DNA from: an uncultured beta proteobacterium
Lineage (GTDB): Bacteria > Pseudomonadota > Gammaproteobacteria > Burkholderiales > Burkholderiaceae_C
Reading direction: 5' to 3'
Assembly: GCA_903823025.1 (NCBI GenBank)
Contig: CAIJRK010000049.1
Location: forward strand, 29,539-93,538
DNA length: 64,000 bases
The translations under genes were made by a program, and so were the position numbers. Below, one piece after another: positions 1-9,635 of the stretch (positions within the stretch are counted from its first letter, which is position 1; each line of letters begins with the position of its first letter). The notes under the pieces are model-generated. The model was not told where the DNA came from. It did no database searches and saw only the letters and a program-made list of their open reading frames with translations.

Positions 1-998
1 AAAGTGGTGGCTTGCCGGTTGCCGTGGGTGATGGTGCCGGTCTTGTCCAGCAGCAGCACATCCACATCACCCGCCGCCTCGACCGCCCGGCCCGAGGTCG
101 CAATCACATTGGCCTGCAACATGCGGCTCATGCCCGCCACACCAATGGCGGACAGCAAGCCGCCAATGGTGGTGGGAATCAGGCACACCAGCAGCGCAAT
201 CAAGGCGGTGATGCTCACCACGTTGCCAGCCTGGCTGGCCTGGACGCTGAAAACGGAGAACGGCAACAGCGTGATCGTGACGACCACAAAAACGATCGTC
301 AGCGCAATCAGCAAAATAGTCAGCGCAATTTCATTGGGCGTTTTCTGGCGTTTGGCCCCTTCCACCATGTTGATCATGCGGTCTAAAAATGATTCGCCCG
401 GATTGACGCCGATGCGCACCACCAGCCAGTCCGACAGCACATGCGTGCCGCCGGTGACCGAAGAAAAATCGCCGCCTGACTCCCGCACCACGGGGGCCGA
501 TTCGCCCGTGATGGCGCTTTCGTCCACCGACGCCACGCCTTCAATCACTTCGCCATCCAGCGCAATCATGTCGCCTGCTTCGATCAGCACCACATCGCCT
601 TTGCGCAGGTTTTCGGCCTGCTCGGGCAACCATGGGGTGCCGAGATAAATCTGGTTAACGGGTTCTTTGTACTTCTTGGCCCAAGTGCTTTTTTTCAGAC
701 TGTGCAGGGACGCCGCTTGCGCTTTGCTGCGGCCTTCGGCCAAGCTTTCGGCGAAGTTGGCAAACAGCACGGTAAACCAAAGCCACAAGGCCAAGGTCAG
801 GATAAAGCCTGCGGGCGCGTCGCCTTCCCCTTGCAGCGCTTGCAAGCCCAGCAAAGTCGTCAGGATGCTGCCGATGTAAACGACAAACATCACCGGGTTG
901 CGCCATTGCCGACGCGGACTCAGCTTAGCGAAGGAGGCTGCGATGGCGGGCCTGAGCAGCGCAGGGTCGAGCAGATGAAAAGATTTTTGGGTGGTCAT
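1..998 (-). CDS. kdpB: Potassium-transporting ATPase subunit B, KdpB (partial, C-terminal half beyond the window)
   Basis: P-type ATPase subunit of the high-affinity KdpFABC potassium pump in the inner membrane; it hydrolyses ATP to drive K+ uptake through KdpA. Reading from the ATG at 998 gives 332 codons before the left edge, about half of a usual KdpB of roughly 680-700 residues. The actuator motif TGES is present, and the phosphorylation motif DKTGT is visible close to the edge, with its aspartate at about residue 318. The frame is open throughout. It starts 24 bases after the kdpA stop, so it is the next gene of the same operon. kdpC and the sensor-regulator pair kdpDE would be expected beyond the edge. 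Confidence 0.97.
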   Translation of the reverse strand, partial: MTTQKSFHLLDPALLRPAIAASFAKLSPRRQWRNPVMFVVYIGSILTTLLGLQALQGEGDAPAGFILTLALWLWFTVLFANFAESLAEGRSKAQAASLHSLKKSTWAKKYKEPVNQIYLGTPWLPEQAENLRKGDVVLIEAGDMIALDGEVIEGVASVDESAITGESAPVVRESGGDFSSVTGGTHVLSDWLVVRIGVNPGESFLDRMINMVEGAKRQKTPNEIALTILLIALTIVFVVVTITLLPFSVFSVQASQAGNVVSITALIALLVCLIPTTIGGLLSAIGVAGMSRMLQANVIATSGRAVEAAGDVDVLLLDKTGTITHGNRQATT

Positions 999-1022
999 GG
1001 TGTTACTCACTTGTCTTGCGAT

Positions 1023-2765
1023 TTATGGCGCGGGCCACAACATCAAATGCTCAACCACCGGTCCTAAGGCCAACGCTGGCACGTAATTGAGCAAACCCAC
1101 CAGCAGCACGGTGCCGATCAGCAGCATCACAAACAGCGGGCCGTGGGTTGGCATGGTGCCTGCCGTCACGGGCAGACGTTTTTTGGCGGCCAGCGCCCCG
1201 GCAATGGCCAGCACCGGCACGATCACGCCGAAGCGGCCCAGCCACATCACCACGCCCAGCAGCGTGTTGTAAAACGGTGTGTTGACCGACAAGCCCGCAA
1301 ACGCGCTGCCGTTGTTGTTGGCCGCTGAACTCAAGGCGTAGAGAATTTCTGAAAATCCGTGCGCGCCGGGGTTGGCAATGCCAACTTTGCCCGCGTCGGC
1401 CAACACCGTTATCGCCGTGCCCGCCAGCACCAGAATGGGCGTCACCAGAATGGCGATGGAGGTTAGTTTCATCTCATGCGCGTCAATTTTTTTGCCCAGG
1501 TATTCGGGTGTTCTCCCAATCATCAGACCCGCAATAAACACCGCTAGAATCGCAAAAATCAACATGCTGTAAAGGCCGGTGCCAACGCCGCCAAACACCA
1601 CTTCGCCCAGTTGCATCATCACCATCGGCACCATCCCGCCCAGTGGCGTGAAGGAGTCGTGCATGGCGTTGACCGCACCGCAGGAAGCCGCAGTCGTAAT
1701 CACCGCAAACAGGCTGGAGGCGTTGATGCCGAAGCGGGTTTCCTTGCCTTCCATGTTGCCGCCCGCCTGCCAGGCGCTGGCCGTCTGGTCCACGCCCAAG
1801 GCACCGAGCAGCGGATTGCCCGCTTGTTCGGCGGGCGTGAGGGCGACCACGGCCATGACAAACATCACGCTCATCGCCGCCAGCACAGCCCAGCCCTGAC
1901 GCAGGTCGCCGACTTCGCGGCCAAAGGCAAAACACAAGGCCGCAGGGATCAGGAAGATCGCCAACATCTGAAAGAAATTGCTCAGCGCCGTCGGATTTTC
2001 ATAAGGATGGGCCGAGTTGGCATTGAAGAAACCGCCCCCGTTGGTGCCGATCATTTTGATGGCTTCCTGCGACGCAACCGGCCCCATGGCGAGCGTTTGT
2101 GGGTGGGTGGCTTGCAGCGTCGTGACTTCTTTGTAGCCGTCAAAGTTCTGGATCACACCTTGTCCCACCAAAAAAACGGCCAACACCAGCGACAGCGGCA
2201 CCAGCAGCCAGAGCGTGATGCGCGTCACGTCCACCCAAAAGTTGCCGACGTTCCCGACCAGCGTAGGCGCTTGTTGAACGCCGGTCGAGCGTGCGGCAAA
2301 ACCGCGAAACAAGGCAAAGACCACCGCGATGCCGGTCGCGGCAGAGAAAAAGTTTTGCACTGCGAGCGCCAACATTTGCGTCAGGTAGCTCATGGTGGAC
2401 TCGCCGCTGTAACCTTGCCAATTGGTGTTGGTGACAAAGCTGATCGCGGTGTTGAAAGCCGAGTCTGGCGAGACGTTTTCCATGCCCGCCGGATTGAGCG
2501 GCAAACTCATTTGCAAACGCTGCAGCGCATAGACCGTCACCACGCCCAGCACATTGAAGGTCAACAACGCCAGGGCGTAATGTGACCACTTCATGGACTG
2601 GTCTGCCGACGTTCCGGCGAGGCGGAACAAAGGCGCTTCAACCCGCTGCATCCAACCGGGCAGGTTCCCCGCACTCAAGCGCGCCAGCCAAATGCCAAGC
2701 GGCCACGACGCCACCAGTAGCACCGCGAGGAAAAGAGCCAACAAGCTCCATGATGAACTGTTCAT
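1023..2765 (-). CDS. kdpA: Potassium-transporting ATPase subunit A, KdpA
   Basis: Potassium-binding, channel-like membrane subunit of KdpFABC. The protein has 580 residues, normal for the family, with about ten hydrophobic segments. The four pore-loop signatures are recognisable, including [30 protein letters not shown] and [13 protein letters not shown]. The ATG at 2765 was chosen over an upstream in-frame start at 2825: it follows GAGGAG at good spacing, and its A is the last base of the kdpF stop codon, as in translationally coupled kdp genes. Confidence 0.97.
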   Translation of the reverse strand: MNSSSWSLLALFLAVLLVASWPLGIWLARLSAGNLPGWMQRVEAPLFRLAGTSADQSMKWSHYALALLTFNVLGVVTVYALQRLQMSLPLNPAGMENVSPDSAFNTAISFVTNTNWQGYSGESTMSYLTQMLALAVQNFFSAATGIAVVFALFRGFAARSTGVQQAPTLVGNVGNFWVDVTRITLWLLVPLSLVLAVFLVGQGVIQNFDGYKEVTTLQATHPQTLAMGPVASQEAIKMIGTNGGGFFNANSAHPYENPTALSNFFQMLAIFLIPAALCFAFGREVGDLRQGWAVLAAMSVMFVMAVVALTPAEQAGNPLLGALGVDQTASAWQAGGNMEGKETRFGINASSLFAVITTAASCGAVNAMHDSFTPLGGMVPMVMMQLGEVVFGGVGTGLYSMLIFAILAVFIAGLMIGRTPEYLGKKIDAHEMKLTSIAILVTPILVLAGTAITVLADAGKVGIANPGAHGFSEILYALSSAANNNGSAFAGLSVNTPFYNTLLGVVMWLGRFGVIVPVLAIAGALAAKKRLPVTAGTMPTHGPLFVMLLIGTVLLVGLLNYVPALALGPVVEHLMLWPAP

Positions 2766-2863
2766 CAAAACTCCTCGGCGCAGATAAGCGCATAGACCAG
2801 ATACGCCAGCAGCAAAGTGACGCACAGGCCGCCCAATCCATACAAAACACCGAGGCTGATCAT
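2765..2863 (-). CDS. kdpF: Small accessory subunit KdpF
   Basis: Thirty-two-residue single-pass membrane peptide, starting [12 protein letters not shown] and ending ICAEEF. KdpF stabilises the KdpABC complex in the membrane. Size, hydrophobicity and position directly before kdpA fit KdpF. Its TGA overlaps the kdpA ATG by one base, and its own ATG overlaps the stop of the preceding small gene by four bases. Confidence 0.9.
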   Translation of the reverse strand: MISLGVLYGLGGLCVTLLLAYLVYALICAEEF

Positions 2864-2964
2864 GCGCGGCCTCCTTGCGGTTTTTCTAGCTTTTTAAAGC
2901 CCAAGACCAGCAAGACCATCAGGCCCCACAACCCGCCCCCCATGGCGATATACACGATGTCCAT
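2860..2964 (-). CDS. Small single-pass membrane protein heading the kdp operon
   Basis: A 34-residue ORF, starting [14 protein letters not shown] and ending [11 protein letters not shown], with one hydrophobic span and a basic C-terminal tail. AGGAG lies eight bases before the ATG, and the stop overlaps the kdpF start by four bases (ATGA), so it is very likely translated. From memory, short unnamed proteins of this kind occur at the head of kdp operons in several proteobacteria. Its role is unknown; an extra structural or assembly peptide of the pump is an inference. Confidence 0.75.
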   Translation of the reverse strand: MDIVYIAMGGGLWGLMVLLVLGFKKLEKPQGGRA

Positions 2965-3040
2965 GCGCAACTCCTGGGTCAAATAGATGACTTGAAGTGT
3001 GAATACCAGCGTGTAAAAAAGGGGATGAGATTCGTCAAGC

Positions 3041-3059
3041 GGGTGTAAAAAAACCGTAA
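3041..3059 (-). promoter_or_regulatory. KdpE-like operator upstream of the kdp operon
   Basis: On the minus strand the stretch contains a run of seven T followed by ACACCC. This resembles the Escherichia coli KdpE site upstream of kdpFABC, which has the core TTTTTTTACACC. It lies about 80 bases upstream of the first kdp-operon ATG. A possible -35 element TTGACG follows at 3033-3038; the matching -10 is weak. The match to the E. coli site is from memory and was not scored. Confidence 0.6.
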
Positions 3060-3194
3060 TGAAGGGTTTTATTACGACGGTTTTTTCTTTTGCCTGTTCT
3101 TCTGTGCATGACCTGCCGTCTCAAGTTATCGACTTTTCAGTTGAAAAAATAAAAAGTAGTCAAACTTACAGCATTCAATCTTAAGGGAGGAAAG

Positions 3195-3428
3195 ATGAAA
3201 ATTAACTCATTGAGGTCTTCATTTAGTGCATCGCAGGACACGCTAAAAAGTCAGGTGATCAAGGCAGCAGAGACGGTGAGAACGCTAGCGACGTCTGTAG
3301 AAAATAGCCAAATCTCTATTCAGGAGGTTGTGCCTTCTGTCATCTATAAACCGAGCAACGACAGACCGGATGTGAGCTATGAAAATAAACTCAGATGGAC
3401 CGTCCTCTATAAAGGAGGTTCGGAGTAA
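3195..3428 (+). CDS. Hypothetical protein, 77 residues
   Basis: The ATG at 3195 is preceded by GGGAGGAAAG, a strong ribosome-binding site, which supports a real gene. The product is polar, with no signal peptide, membrane segment or motif I recognise. It is followed after 24 bases by a second small gene on the same strand, so the two may form a unit. Both are AT-richer than the flanking kdp and regulator genes, consistent with an acquired segment. No function is proposed. Confidence 0.6.
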   Translation: MKINSLRSSFSASQDTLKSQVIKAAETVRTLATSVENSQISIQEVVPSVIYKPSNDRPDVSYENKLRWTVLYKGGSE

Positions 3429-3452
3429 AAATTAAACGACATAGCTCTGAAA

Positions 3453-3870
3453 ATGGGGGACGTTTTTGGAAGAATGAAATCGGCTTGGGATGATTTTCGC
3501 GAAACGCTTTCAACATCCGCGCCTGATCTGGTTGGAAAAGACTTCGGATTTTCCGTTGATAACGGCGGGCAGCTTGGTCGCAACAAACTCTGGTGGTGAG
3601 CTCAATGCAGAACAAATGAAGCGAGCTACGCAGCTAATGAATCAGTCAAGCACATTGAAGAATTTTGCGAACGACTATGCTCAACTTTCTATTGACTATG
3701 TAAATGAAGAGCGTGGTATCGGGTTCGGTGGATACCAGTTGGACATGGCCAGTTTTGAAAAGACATTGGATATTGGAGCCCTGATTAAGCAGGCCCGGAT
3801 TGCCCAGGAAAAGGCTTCCCCCTTTGACTTGATGATGAGTTGGTGGAATCAGATCGTCTCCAAGGGGTGA
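3453..3870 (+). pseudogene. Hypothetical gene interrupted by a single frameshift
   Basis: The ATG at 3453 opens a frame beginning MGDVFGRMKSAWDDF that stops at 3599. The following frame, open from 3490 to 3870, continues naturally from about 3575 (VATNSGGELNAEQMKRA) to SWWNQIVSKG. Removing one base near 3574-3576, in CAGCTTGGTC, joins them into one polypeptide of about 138 residues with uniform character, rich in acidic residues and glutamine. There is no long homopolymer at the break, so a real mutation is as likely as a sequencing error. The family is not recognised. The gene follows the small gene at 3195-3428. Confidence 0.6.
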
Positions 3871-3943
3871 ACATCGTAATCTGATTCTGGGGGACTACGC
3901 CATAGGGGGTGGCGAAGGGTCAGTGCCGTATATGGGAGAAGAT

Positions 3944-4645
3944 TCAATATTGAGCGCGTAAAGCCGCCAGATTGAGCACCCGCAAACCCCCATATTCCAC
4001 CCGGATAGCGCCTTGTTCGGCCAGCGCTGTCAAGGCCTCGTTTACCCGCTGACGCGACAGGCCGACCAAGTAAGCCAGCTCCTGCTGGGTGATGCGCAGC
4101 ACCTCGCCTACGCCGGGATAAAGCACCGGGTTAAACAGCGCAGCCAGACTGCGGGCGACGCGTAAATCGGGGTTGCTCATGCGGTCGATTTCACGCGCAG
4201 CAATGAACTGGCCCAAGCGCTCATTGAGTTGGTTCATTACGAAACGGTTGAAACCTATCGAGTGGTCCAGCAGCCAGTGGAAGGTATCCACATGCAGACC
4301 GGCGACCTTGCTTTTTCGCAGCGCCTGAATGTTGTAGCGGTAGGCTTCACGCTTCAAGGCGGTGCCCTCGCCAAACCAGCCGCCAGGCGGCACGCCGGTG
4401 AACGTCATGGTCTGGCCTTCGGCGCTATCGCTGCTCATCTTTAGAAAACCGTCCACAACGCCAAACCAGTAGGTCACAGGCCGACCCGTGCGACACAGGT
4501 ATTCGCCGGTGCTGGCCTCGGTCACTTGCAGATCGCTCACCACGCGCTCGCGCTCCGAAACAGAGAGGACACGCAGCCAGGGAATCATGTTGAGTTCTCC
4601 TGTGGTCAAGGGGCGGCGGCGGTGAAAGGGCGAGTTGTGGGTCAT
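3944..4645 (-). CDS. Crp/Fnr-family transcriptional regulator
   Basis: A 233-residue protein with an N-terminal cyclic-nucleotide-binding-like beta barrel (GGWFGEGTALKREAYRY, residues about 95-115) and a C-terminal winged helix (QQELAYLVGLSRQRVNEAL). No N-terminal cysteine cluster is present, so it is not an iron-sulfur Fnr; the effector is unknown. The ATG at 4645 is preferred to an upstream in-frame start at 4783 because it follows AGGA and starts a typical Crp N-terminus. It is divergently transcribed from the CoA ligase and liv-type importer, which makes that operon a plausible target; that link is inferred from position only. Confidence 0.85.
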   Translation of the reverse strand: MTHNSPFHRRRPLTTGELNMIPWLRVLSVSERERVVSDLQVTEASTGEYLCRTGRPVTYWFGVVDGFLKMSSDSAEGQTMTFTGVPPGGWFGEGTALKREAYRYNIQALRKSKVAGLHVDTFHWLLDHSIGFNRFVMNQLNERLGQFIAAREIDRMSNPDLRVARSLAALFNPVLYPGVGEVLRITQQELAYLVGLSRQRVNEALTALAEQGAIRVEYGGLRVLNLAALRAQY

Positions 4646-4827
4646 ATTCCTACTGTTCCTACGCTGTAAGTTCGCGATAAGTGAAGGGAAAACACCTATC
4701 TGGAAAATCGGCAATCGTCGCCTAAACGACACATTGGCGTCAAATGAGTGACTATTATTAACCCCATTCCAGCCAGCGAACACAAGGTGTTCAAGGGGCT
4801 GCCATTTGAAAAAAACAAGGTATCGGG

Positions 4828-6774
4828 ATGCAGACTACTTTTCCTCGACTTCTCCTCAACCATGCCGCCCAGCGTCCGCTTGAACCTGCTATGCGCGAGA
4901 AAGAGTACGGCATTTGGCAAGCCTTGTCGTGGGCAGACTTGGCAACACTGGTCGAGCAGTTGGCGTGCGGTCTGCATTTAGCAGGTTTGCGCCGGGGTGA
5001 GCACATGATTGTGGTCGGTGCCAACCGACCCCGACTGTATGCCACCATGCTGGCCGTGCAGTCGCTAGGCGCAGTTCCTATTCCTTTGTACCAGGACGCA
5101 TCCGCACAAGAATGTGTCTTTCCTATCAACGACGCCGAGGTCCGTTTTGCCTTTGCCGAAGATCAGGAGCAAGTTGACAAGTTGCTGGAAATTCGCGACA
5201 AGTGTCCGCAACTGACCCACCTCTACTTTGACAACCCACGGGGTCTGCGGGCTTACAGCGAATCAGGACTGGTGTCGGTCGATGACCTGGTGGAAGCGGG
5301 TCAAGCTTTTTCATCTAAAAACTCTAAGTTTTTTACAGTAGAAGTGAGCAAAGTCAAGCCCGACGACGTAGGTGCCATGTTCTTTACCTCGGGCACCACG
5401 GGCAATCCCAAAGGGGTGGTTCACACCCATAACTCGTTGTTGAATCGCGCCAAGGCAGGCGCTGATTTTGATAAATTAACCTCGCGTGAGGAGGTGCTGG
5501 CCTACTTGCCACCGGCCTGGATTGGTCAAAACATTTTCAGCTACTCGCAGTGGCTGGCCTGCGGATATGTGGTGAATTGTCCCGAGTCGGCCGCCACGGT
5601 CACTATCGATCTCAAAGAGATTGGTCCTACCTATTATTTCGCGCCACCCCGTGTTTTTGAAGGACTCCTAACTAACGTGATGATTCGCATGGAAGATGCG
5701 GGCGCCCTCAAGCGCCGCATGTTTCATTACTTCATGGATGTGGCCAAACGTGTCGGTCCGATCAAAATGCAAGGCAAATCTGTCTCGCTCACACAAGAGT
5801 ACCTGTACGCTTTGGGCAACGTACTGGTGTACGGGCCGTTGCGCAACATTCTTGGCATGAGTCGTGTCCGTGTGGCTTATACCGCAGGCGAAGCGATTGG
5901 GCCGGATTTGTTCACGTTCTATCGCAGCATTGGCATCAACCTGAAACAGCTCTACGGCTCGACCGAGACCGCTGTTTTTGTGTGCTTGCAACCCGACCAT
6001 GAAGCCCGTGCCGACACGGTTGGTGTGCCCTGTGCGGGGGTAGAAATCAAGCTGGCTGATAACGGTGAAATCATGGTCAAGTCCCCCGGGTTGCTCAAAG
6101 AATATTTCAAGAATCCGGCGGCCACCGCCGAGGTTCTCACCGCTGATGGTTGGTATCACACCAGTGATGCAGGTTTTCTGGATGCGCACGGTCACCTCAA
6201 GATTATTGACCGTGTTAAAGATGTCGGTCGCATCAAGGGCGGCGCCAATGATGGCGCCATGTTTGCACCCAAGTATGTCGAGAACAAGCTGAAGTTCTTT
6301 CCCTATATCAAGGAGGTCGTTGCTTTTGGTGATGGTCGCGAGAAAGTCTGCGTCATGATCAATATTGACTTTGATGCGGTGGGTAACTGGGCCGAGCGCC
6401 GTAACCTGTCCTATGCTGGCTACTCCGATCTGGCGCAAAAGCCGGAGGTCTATCAACTCATCAAAGAATGCATTGAAAAGGTCAATGCCGACTTGAGCGT
6501 GGACACGTTGCTGGCTGGCTCTCAAGTGAGTCGCTTTCTGGTACTGCACAAAGAACTCGATGCCGATGATGGCGAGTTGACCCGGACCAACAAGGTGCGA
6601 CGCGGCTTTATCGCTGACAAGTACCAGGTGCTGGTGACCGGTCTTTATGAAGGGTTGACCTCGCAGTTTATTGAAACCCAAGTCAAGTTTGAAGATGGCC
6701 GAACGGGCAGCGTCAGTGCCACCCTCAAACTCGATGATGCAAAAACTTTAGTTCCCGTCAAGGCCGCAGCATGA
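4828..6774 (+). CDS. AMP-dependent acyl-CoA synthetase (long-chain type)
   Basis: Adenylate-forming ligase of 648 residues that would activate a carboxylic acid to its CoA thioester. The canonical phosphate loop TSGTTGNPKG lies near residues 187-196, the YGSTE motif near 375 and HTSDAG near 443, followed by the RVKD hinge region. It is the first gene of a cluster encoding a complete liv-type ABC importer; its stop overlaps the next ATG by four bases. This arrangement is common in Burkholderiales and suggests the imported compound, or a product of it, is a carboxylate converted to a CoA ester. The substrate cannot be read from the sequence. Confidence 0.92.
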   Translation: MQTTFPRLLLNHAAQRPLEPAMREKEYGIWQALSWADLATLVEQLACGLHLAGLRRGEHMIVVGANRPRLYATMLAVQSLGAVPIPLYQDASAQECVFPINDAEVRFAFAEDQEQVDKLLEIRDKCPQLTHLYFDNPRGLRAYSESGLVSVDDLVEAGQAFSSKNSKFFTVEVSKVKPDDVGAMFFTSGTTGNPKGVVHTHNSLLNRAKAGADFDKLTSREEVLAYLPPAWIGQNIFSYSQWLACGYVVNCPESAATVTIDLKEIGPTYYFAPPRVFEGLLTNVMIRMEDAGALKRRMFHYFMDVAKRVGPIKMQGKSVSLTQEYLYALGNVLVYGPLRNILGMSRVRVAYTAGEAIGPDLFTFYRSIGINLKQLYGSTETAVFVCLQPDHEARADTVGVPCAGVEIKLADNGEIMVKSPGLLKEYFKNPAATAEVLTADGWYHTSDAGFLDAHGHLKIIDRVKDVGRIKGGANDGAMFAPKYVENKLKFFPYIKEVVAFGDGREKVCVMINIDFDAVGNWAERRNLSYAGYSDLAQKPEVYQLIKECIEKVNADLSVDTLLAGSQVSRFLVLHKELDADDGELTRTNKVRRGFIADKYQVLVTGLYEGLTSQFIETQVKFEDGRTGSVSATLKLDDAKTLVPVKAAA

Positions 6775-7553
6775 GTAAAAAAATAGGCGACATTATTCTG
6801 GATGTCAAAAATATATCGCTCAGTTTCGGTGGCGTCAAAGCGCTGACCGACATTTCATTTAACGTGCGCGAGCATGAGGTTCGCGCCATCATCGGTCCTA
6901 ACGGGGCGGGTAAAAGTTCGATGCTCAACTGCATCAACGGGGTTTACACACCGCAGCAAGGCGCTATTACTTTTCGGGGCCAAACCTTTGGTCATATGGA
7001 CAGTCACCAGGTGGCGGTAATGGGCATTGGGCGCACCTTTCAGAATCTGGCCCTGTTCAAAGGCATGAGCGTGATTGACAACCTCATGACCGGGCGAAAT
7101 CTCAAGATCAAAAGTAATCTGTTGATGCAAGCCTTGCGCATTGGCCCGGCGCAGCGCGAAGAAGAAATGCACCGCGAAGCAGTTGAGCACATCATTGATT
7201 TTCTTGAAATTCAGGCCTACCGTAAAACGCCAGTGGGCCAACTGCCCTACGGCTTGCAAAAGCGCGTGGACTTGGGCCGCGCTTTGGCGATGGAGCCGCA
7301 AGTGCTGTTACTGGACGAACCCATGGCCGGGATGAACGTCGAGGAAAAGCAGGACATGTGCCGCTTTGTGCTGGATGTGAACGAGGAATACGGTACCACC
7401 GTGGTGTTGATTGAGCATGACATGGGTGTGGTGATGGATATTTCAGACCGCATCGTTGTGCTGGATTACGGCAAAAAGATTGGCGATGGCACACCCGATG
7501 AAGTACGTAATAACGAAGATGTGATCAGCGCCTATTTAGGCACCTCACACTGA
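6771..7553 (+). CDS. livG: Branched-chain amino acid-type ABC transporter ATP-binding protein, LivG-like
   Basis: A 260-residue cytoplasmic ATPase subunit with Walker A GPNGAGKS at residues 42-49, a LivG-type signature (LPYGLQKRVDLGRAL), Walker B LLLDEPMAG and the switch histidine in IEHDMGVV. It couples ATP hydrolysis to solute import with the two permeases and the partner ATPase encoded downstream. The ATG overlaps the CoA-ligase stop by four bases, so the genes are co-translated. The HAAT family carries amino acids and also aromatic or dicarboxylic acids, so the symbol marks family, not proven substrate. Confidence 0.93.
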   Translation: MSKKIGDIILDVKNISLSFGGVKALTDISFNVREHEVRAIIGPNGAGKSSMLNCINGVYTPQQGAITFRGQTFGHMDSHQVAVMGIGRTFQNLALFKGMSVIDNLMTGRNLKIKSNLLMQALRIGPAQREEEMHREAVEHIIDFLEIQAYRKTPVGQLPYGLQKRVDLGRALAMEPQVLLLDEPMAGMNVEEKQDMCRFVLDVNEEYGTTVVLIEHDMGVVMDISDRIVVLDYGKKIGDGTPDEVRNNEDVISAYLGTSH

Positions 7554-7572
7554 AGCAGCAGGGGACTTAAAA

Positions 7573-8502
7573 ATGGCATTTTTTCTTGAAACACTGCTGG
7601 GCGGCCTGATGGCTGGCATGTTGTATTCGCTGGTCGCATTAGGTTTTGTTTTGATCTACAAAGCCTCGGGCGTCTTTAACTTTGCGCAGGGCGCGATGGT
7701 CTTGTTTGCCGCGCTGGCGATGGCCCGTTTTGCAGAATGGATACCCGCTTATACCGGTATCGCTAACCCGATTGTGGCCAACCTGATTGCCTTTGTCGGC
7801 GCCGGTTTTGTCATGTTTATCGTAGCTTGGGTGATTGAACGGCTGGTGTTGCGCCACTTGGTCAATCAGGAAGGCACCACCTTGCTGATGGCCACACTGG
7901 GCATTGCCTACTTTCTTGAAGGGTTGGGTCAAACCATTTTTGGCAGCAGCATTTACAAGATCGACATCGGGATGCCCAAAGAGCCAATTTTTGCCTTTGA
8001 CAGTGTCTTTGCTGGCGGCCTGTTGATCAACAAGGAAGACCTTTACGCCGCTTTGATTGCCGCCGCACTGGTGATATTTCTTAGTGTATTTTTTCAGAAA
8101 ACCTCGACAGGCCGTGCCCTGCGCGCTGTCGCTGATGACCATCAAGCCGCCCAAAGTATCGGCATTCCACTCAACCGGATTTGGGTGATTGTGTGGTTTG
8201 TCGCCGGCATTGTGGCGTTGGTCGCGGGCATGATTTGGGGCAGCAAGTTAGGCGTTCAGTTCTCGTTGACGACGGTGGCCTTGCGTGCTTTGCCGGTTGT
8301 TATTTTGGGCGGCTTGACGTCAGTGCCTGGCGCTATTGTGGGCGGCTTGATTATTGGGGTGGGCGAGAAGTTGTCCGAGGTCTTTCTGGGGCCGTATGTT
8401 GGCGGTGGCATTGAAATCTGGTTTGCCTATGTGCTGGCGCTGGCCTTCTTGCTGATTCGTCCGCAAGGTTTGTTTGGCGAAAAGATCATTGATCGCGTTT
8501 GA
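7573..8502 (+). CDS. livH: Branched-chain amino acid-type ABC transporter permease, LivH-like
   Basis: A 309-residue inner-membrane permease with about eight hydrophobic segments. The N-terminal region (YSLVALGFVLIYKASGVFNF) is characteristic of LivH proteins, and the loop region RALRAVADDHQAAQSIGI corresponds to the ATPase-coupling segment. It starts 19 bases after livG and forms the translocation pore with the next gene product. Confidence 0.93.
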   Translation: MAFFLETLLGGLMAGMLYSLVALGFVLIYKASGVFNFAQGAMVLFAALAMARFAEWIPAYTGIANPIVANLIAFVGAGFVMFIVAWVIERLVLRHLVNQEGTTLLMATLGIAYFLEGLGQTIFGSSIYKIDIGMPKEPIFAFDSVFAGGLLINKEDLYAALIAAALVIFLSVFFQKTSTGRALRAVADDHQAAQSIGIPLNRIWVIVWFVAGIVALVAGMIWGSKLGVQFSLTTVALRALPVVILGGLTSVPGAIVGGLIIGVGEKLSEVFLGPYVGGGIEIWFAYVLALAFLLIRPQGLFGEKIIDRV

Positions 8503-8511
8503 AAGAAAAGT

Positions 8512-9588
8512 ATGTTTTACAGAGAAAACGGTCAATTCAAAACCAGCTACCGAGCAGATCAGCAAATACTGCCGATTGCGCAAGATCGTGTCGCGTTATT
8601 TGTACTGATGGGCATCGCTTTTTTGGCGGTTCCCTTCATGGCCAGCGACTACATTTTTCGCGCTATCCTGATTCCATTTCTAATTTTCTCGCTAGCCGCT
8701 ATCGGGGTGAATATTCTGGTCGGCTACTGCGGACAAATATCACTTGGCTCGGGTGCCTTCATGGCCGTCGGTGCCTATGGCGCCTACAACTTTTTTATCC
8801 GTGTACCAGGGATTCCTTTGGTTCTGGCGTTAATTTTGGGTGGCGTGTGCGCCATGCTATTTGGTATCTTGTTTGGCCTACCCAGCTTGCGTGTCAAAGG
8901 CTTGTATCTGGCGTTGGCAACGCTGGCTGCCCAGTTCTTTTCTGACTGGATGTTCTTGCGCATTCAATGGTTCACCAACTACTCAACATCGGGGTCGGTT
9001 TCGGTGTCTAACCTGCAAGTGTTCGGTCTGCCTTTGAACTCGCCGGTCACTAAATACTTGTTCTGCTTATCCGTGTTGGTGATCATTGCTGTACTGGCAA
9101 AAAATCTGGTGCGCGGCGCCGTTGGACGGGAGTGGATGGCGATTCGTGACATGGACGTGGCCGCAGCGGTGATCGGTATTCGGCCCATGTACGCCAAGCT
9201 CACAGCCTTTGCCGTCAGCTCCTTTATTGTTGGCGTAGCGGGTGCGCTGTGGGCCTTTGTTCACCTGAGCGCGTGGGAGCCTGCAGCATTCTCGGTAGAT
9301 GTGTCATTCAAGCTCTTGTTCATGGTGATTATTGGCGGTATGGGCTCCATCATGGGCAGCTTTTTTGGGGCTGCTTTTATTGTGATTTTGCCAATTGCCT
9401 TGAGCCAGTTGTTGCCCGCATTGGCCAGTTTGATTGGTGTTGAAATTTCAACGGCGGGTGTTTCTCATGCCGAGTTGATGATCTTTGGCGGCTTGATTGT
9501 GTGGTTCCTCATTGTGGAACCGCATGGCCTGGCCAAGTTGTGGTCGATGGCTAAACAAAAGTTGCGCCTCTGGCCTTTCCCTCATTGA
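8512..9588 (+). CDS. livM: Branched-chain amino acid-type ABC transporter permease, LivM-like
   Basis: A 358-residue second permease. Typical LivM features are the GYCGQISLGSGAFMAVGAY segment after the first membrane helices, the LRVKGLYLALATLA region and the coupling segment REWMAIRDMDVAAAVIGI. It starts nine bases after livH. The C-terminus ends in a short basic tail. Confidence 0.93.
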   Translation: MFYRENGQFKTSYRADQQILPIAQDRVALFVLMGIAFLAVPFMASDYIFRAILIPFLIFSLAAIGVNILVGYCGQISLGSGAFMAVGAYGAYNFFIRVPGIPLVLALILGGVCAMLFGILFGLPSLRVKGLYLALATLAAQFFSDWMFLRIQWFTNYSTSGSVSVSNLQVFGLPLNSPVTKYLFCLSVLVIIAVLAKNLVRGAVGREWMAIRDMDVAAAVIGIRPMYAKLTAFAVSSFIVGVAGALWAFVHLSAWEPAAFSVDVSFKLLFMVIIGGMGSIMGSFFGAAFIVILPIALSQLLPALASLIGVEISTAGVSHAELMIFGGLIVWFLIVEPHGLAKLWSMAKQKLRLWPFPH

Positions 9589-9635
9589 TATTCCGTGTTC
9601 CCATGTGCTTCCACAATTATTCTTAGGAGAGACAA

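Noticed and set aside
1611..2585. 324-codon open frame on the plus strand
   Set aside because: It is fully antisense to kdpA, is rich in histidine, arginine and glutamine as expected of a mirror frame, and has no family resemblance.
3053..3081. Hairpin with A and T runs upstream of kdp, considered as a bidirectional terminator
   Set aside because: The stem needs a three-base bulge and there is no gene on either strand for it to end; the T run is better explained as part of the KdpE-like site.
5668..6681. 337-codon open frame on the minus strand
   Set aside because: Entirely antisense to the acyl-CoA synthetase gene with its conserved motifs; no ribosome-binding site or recognisable domain.
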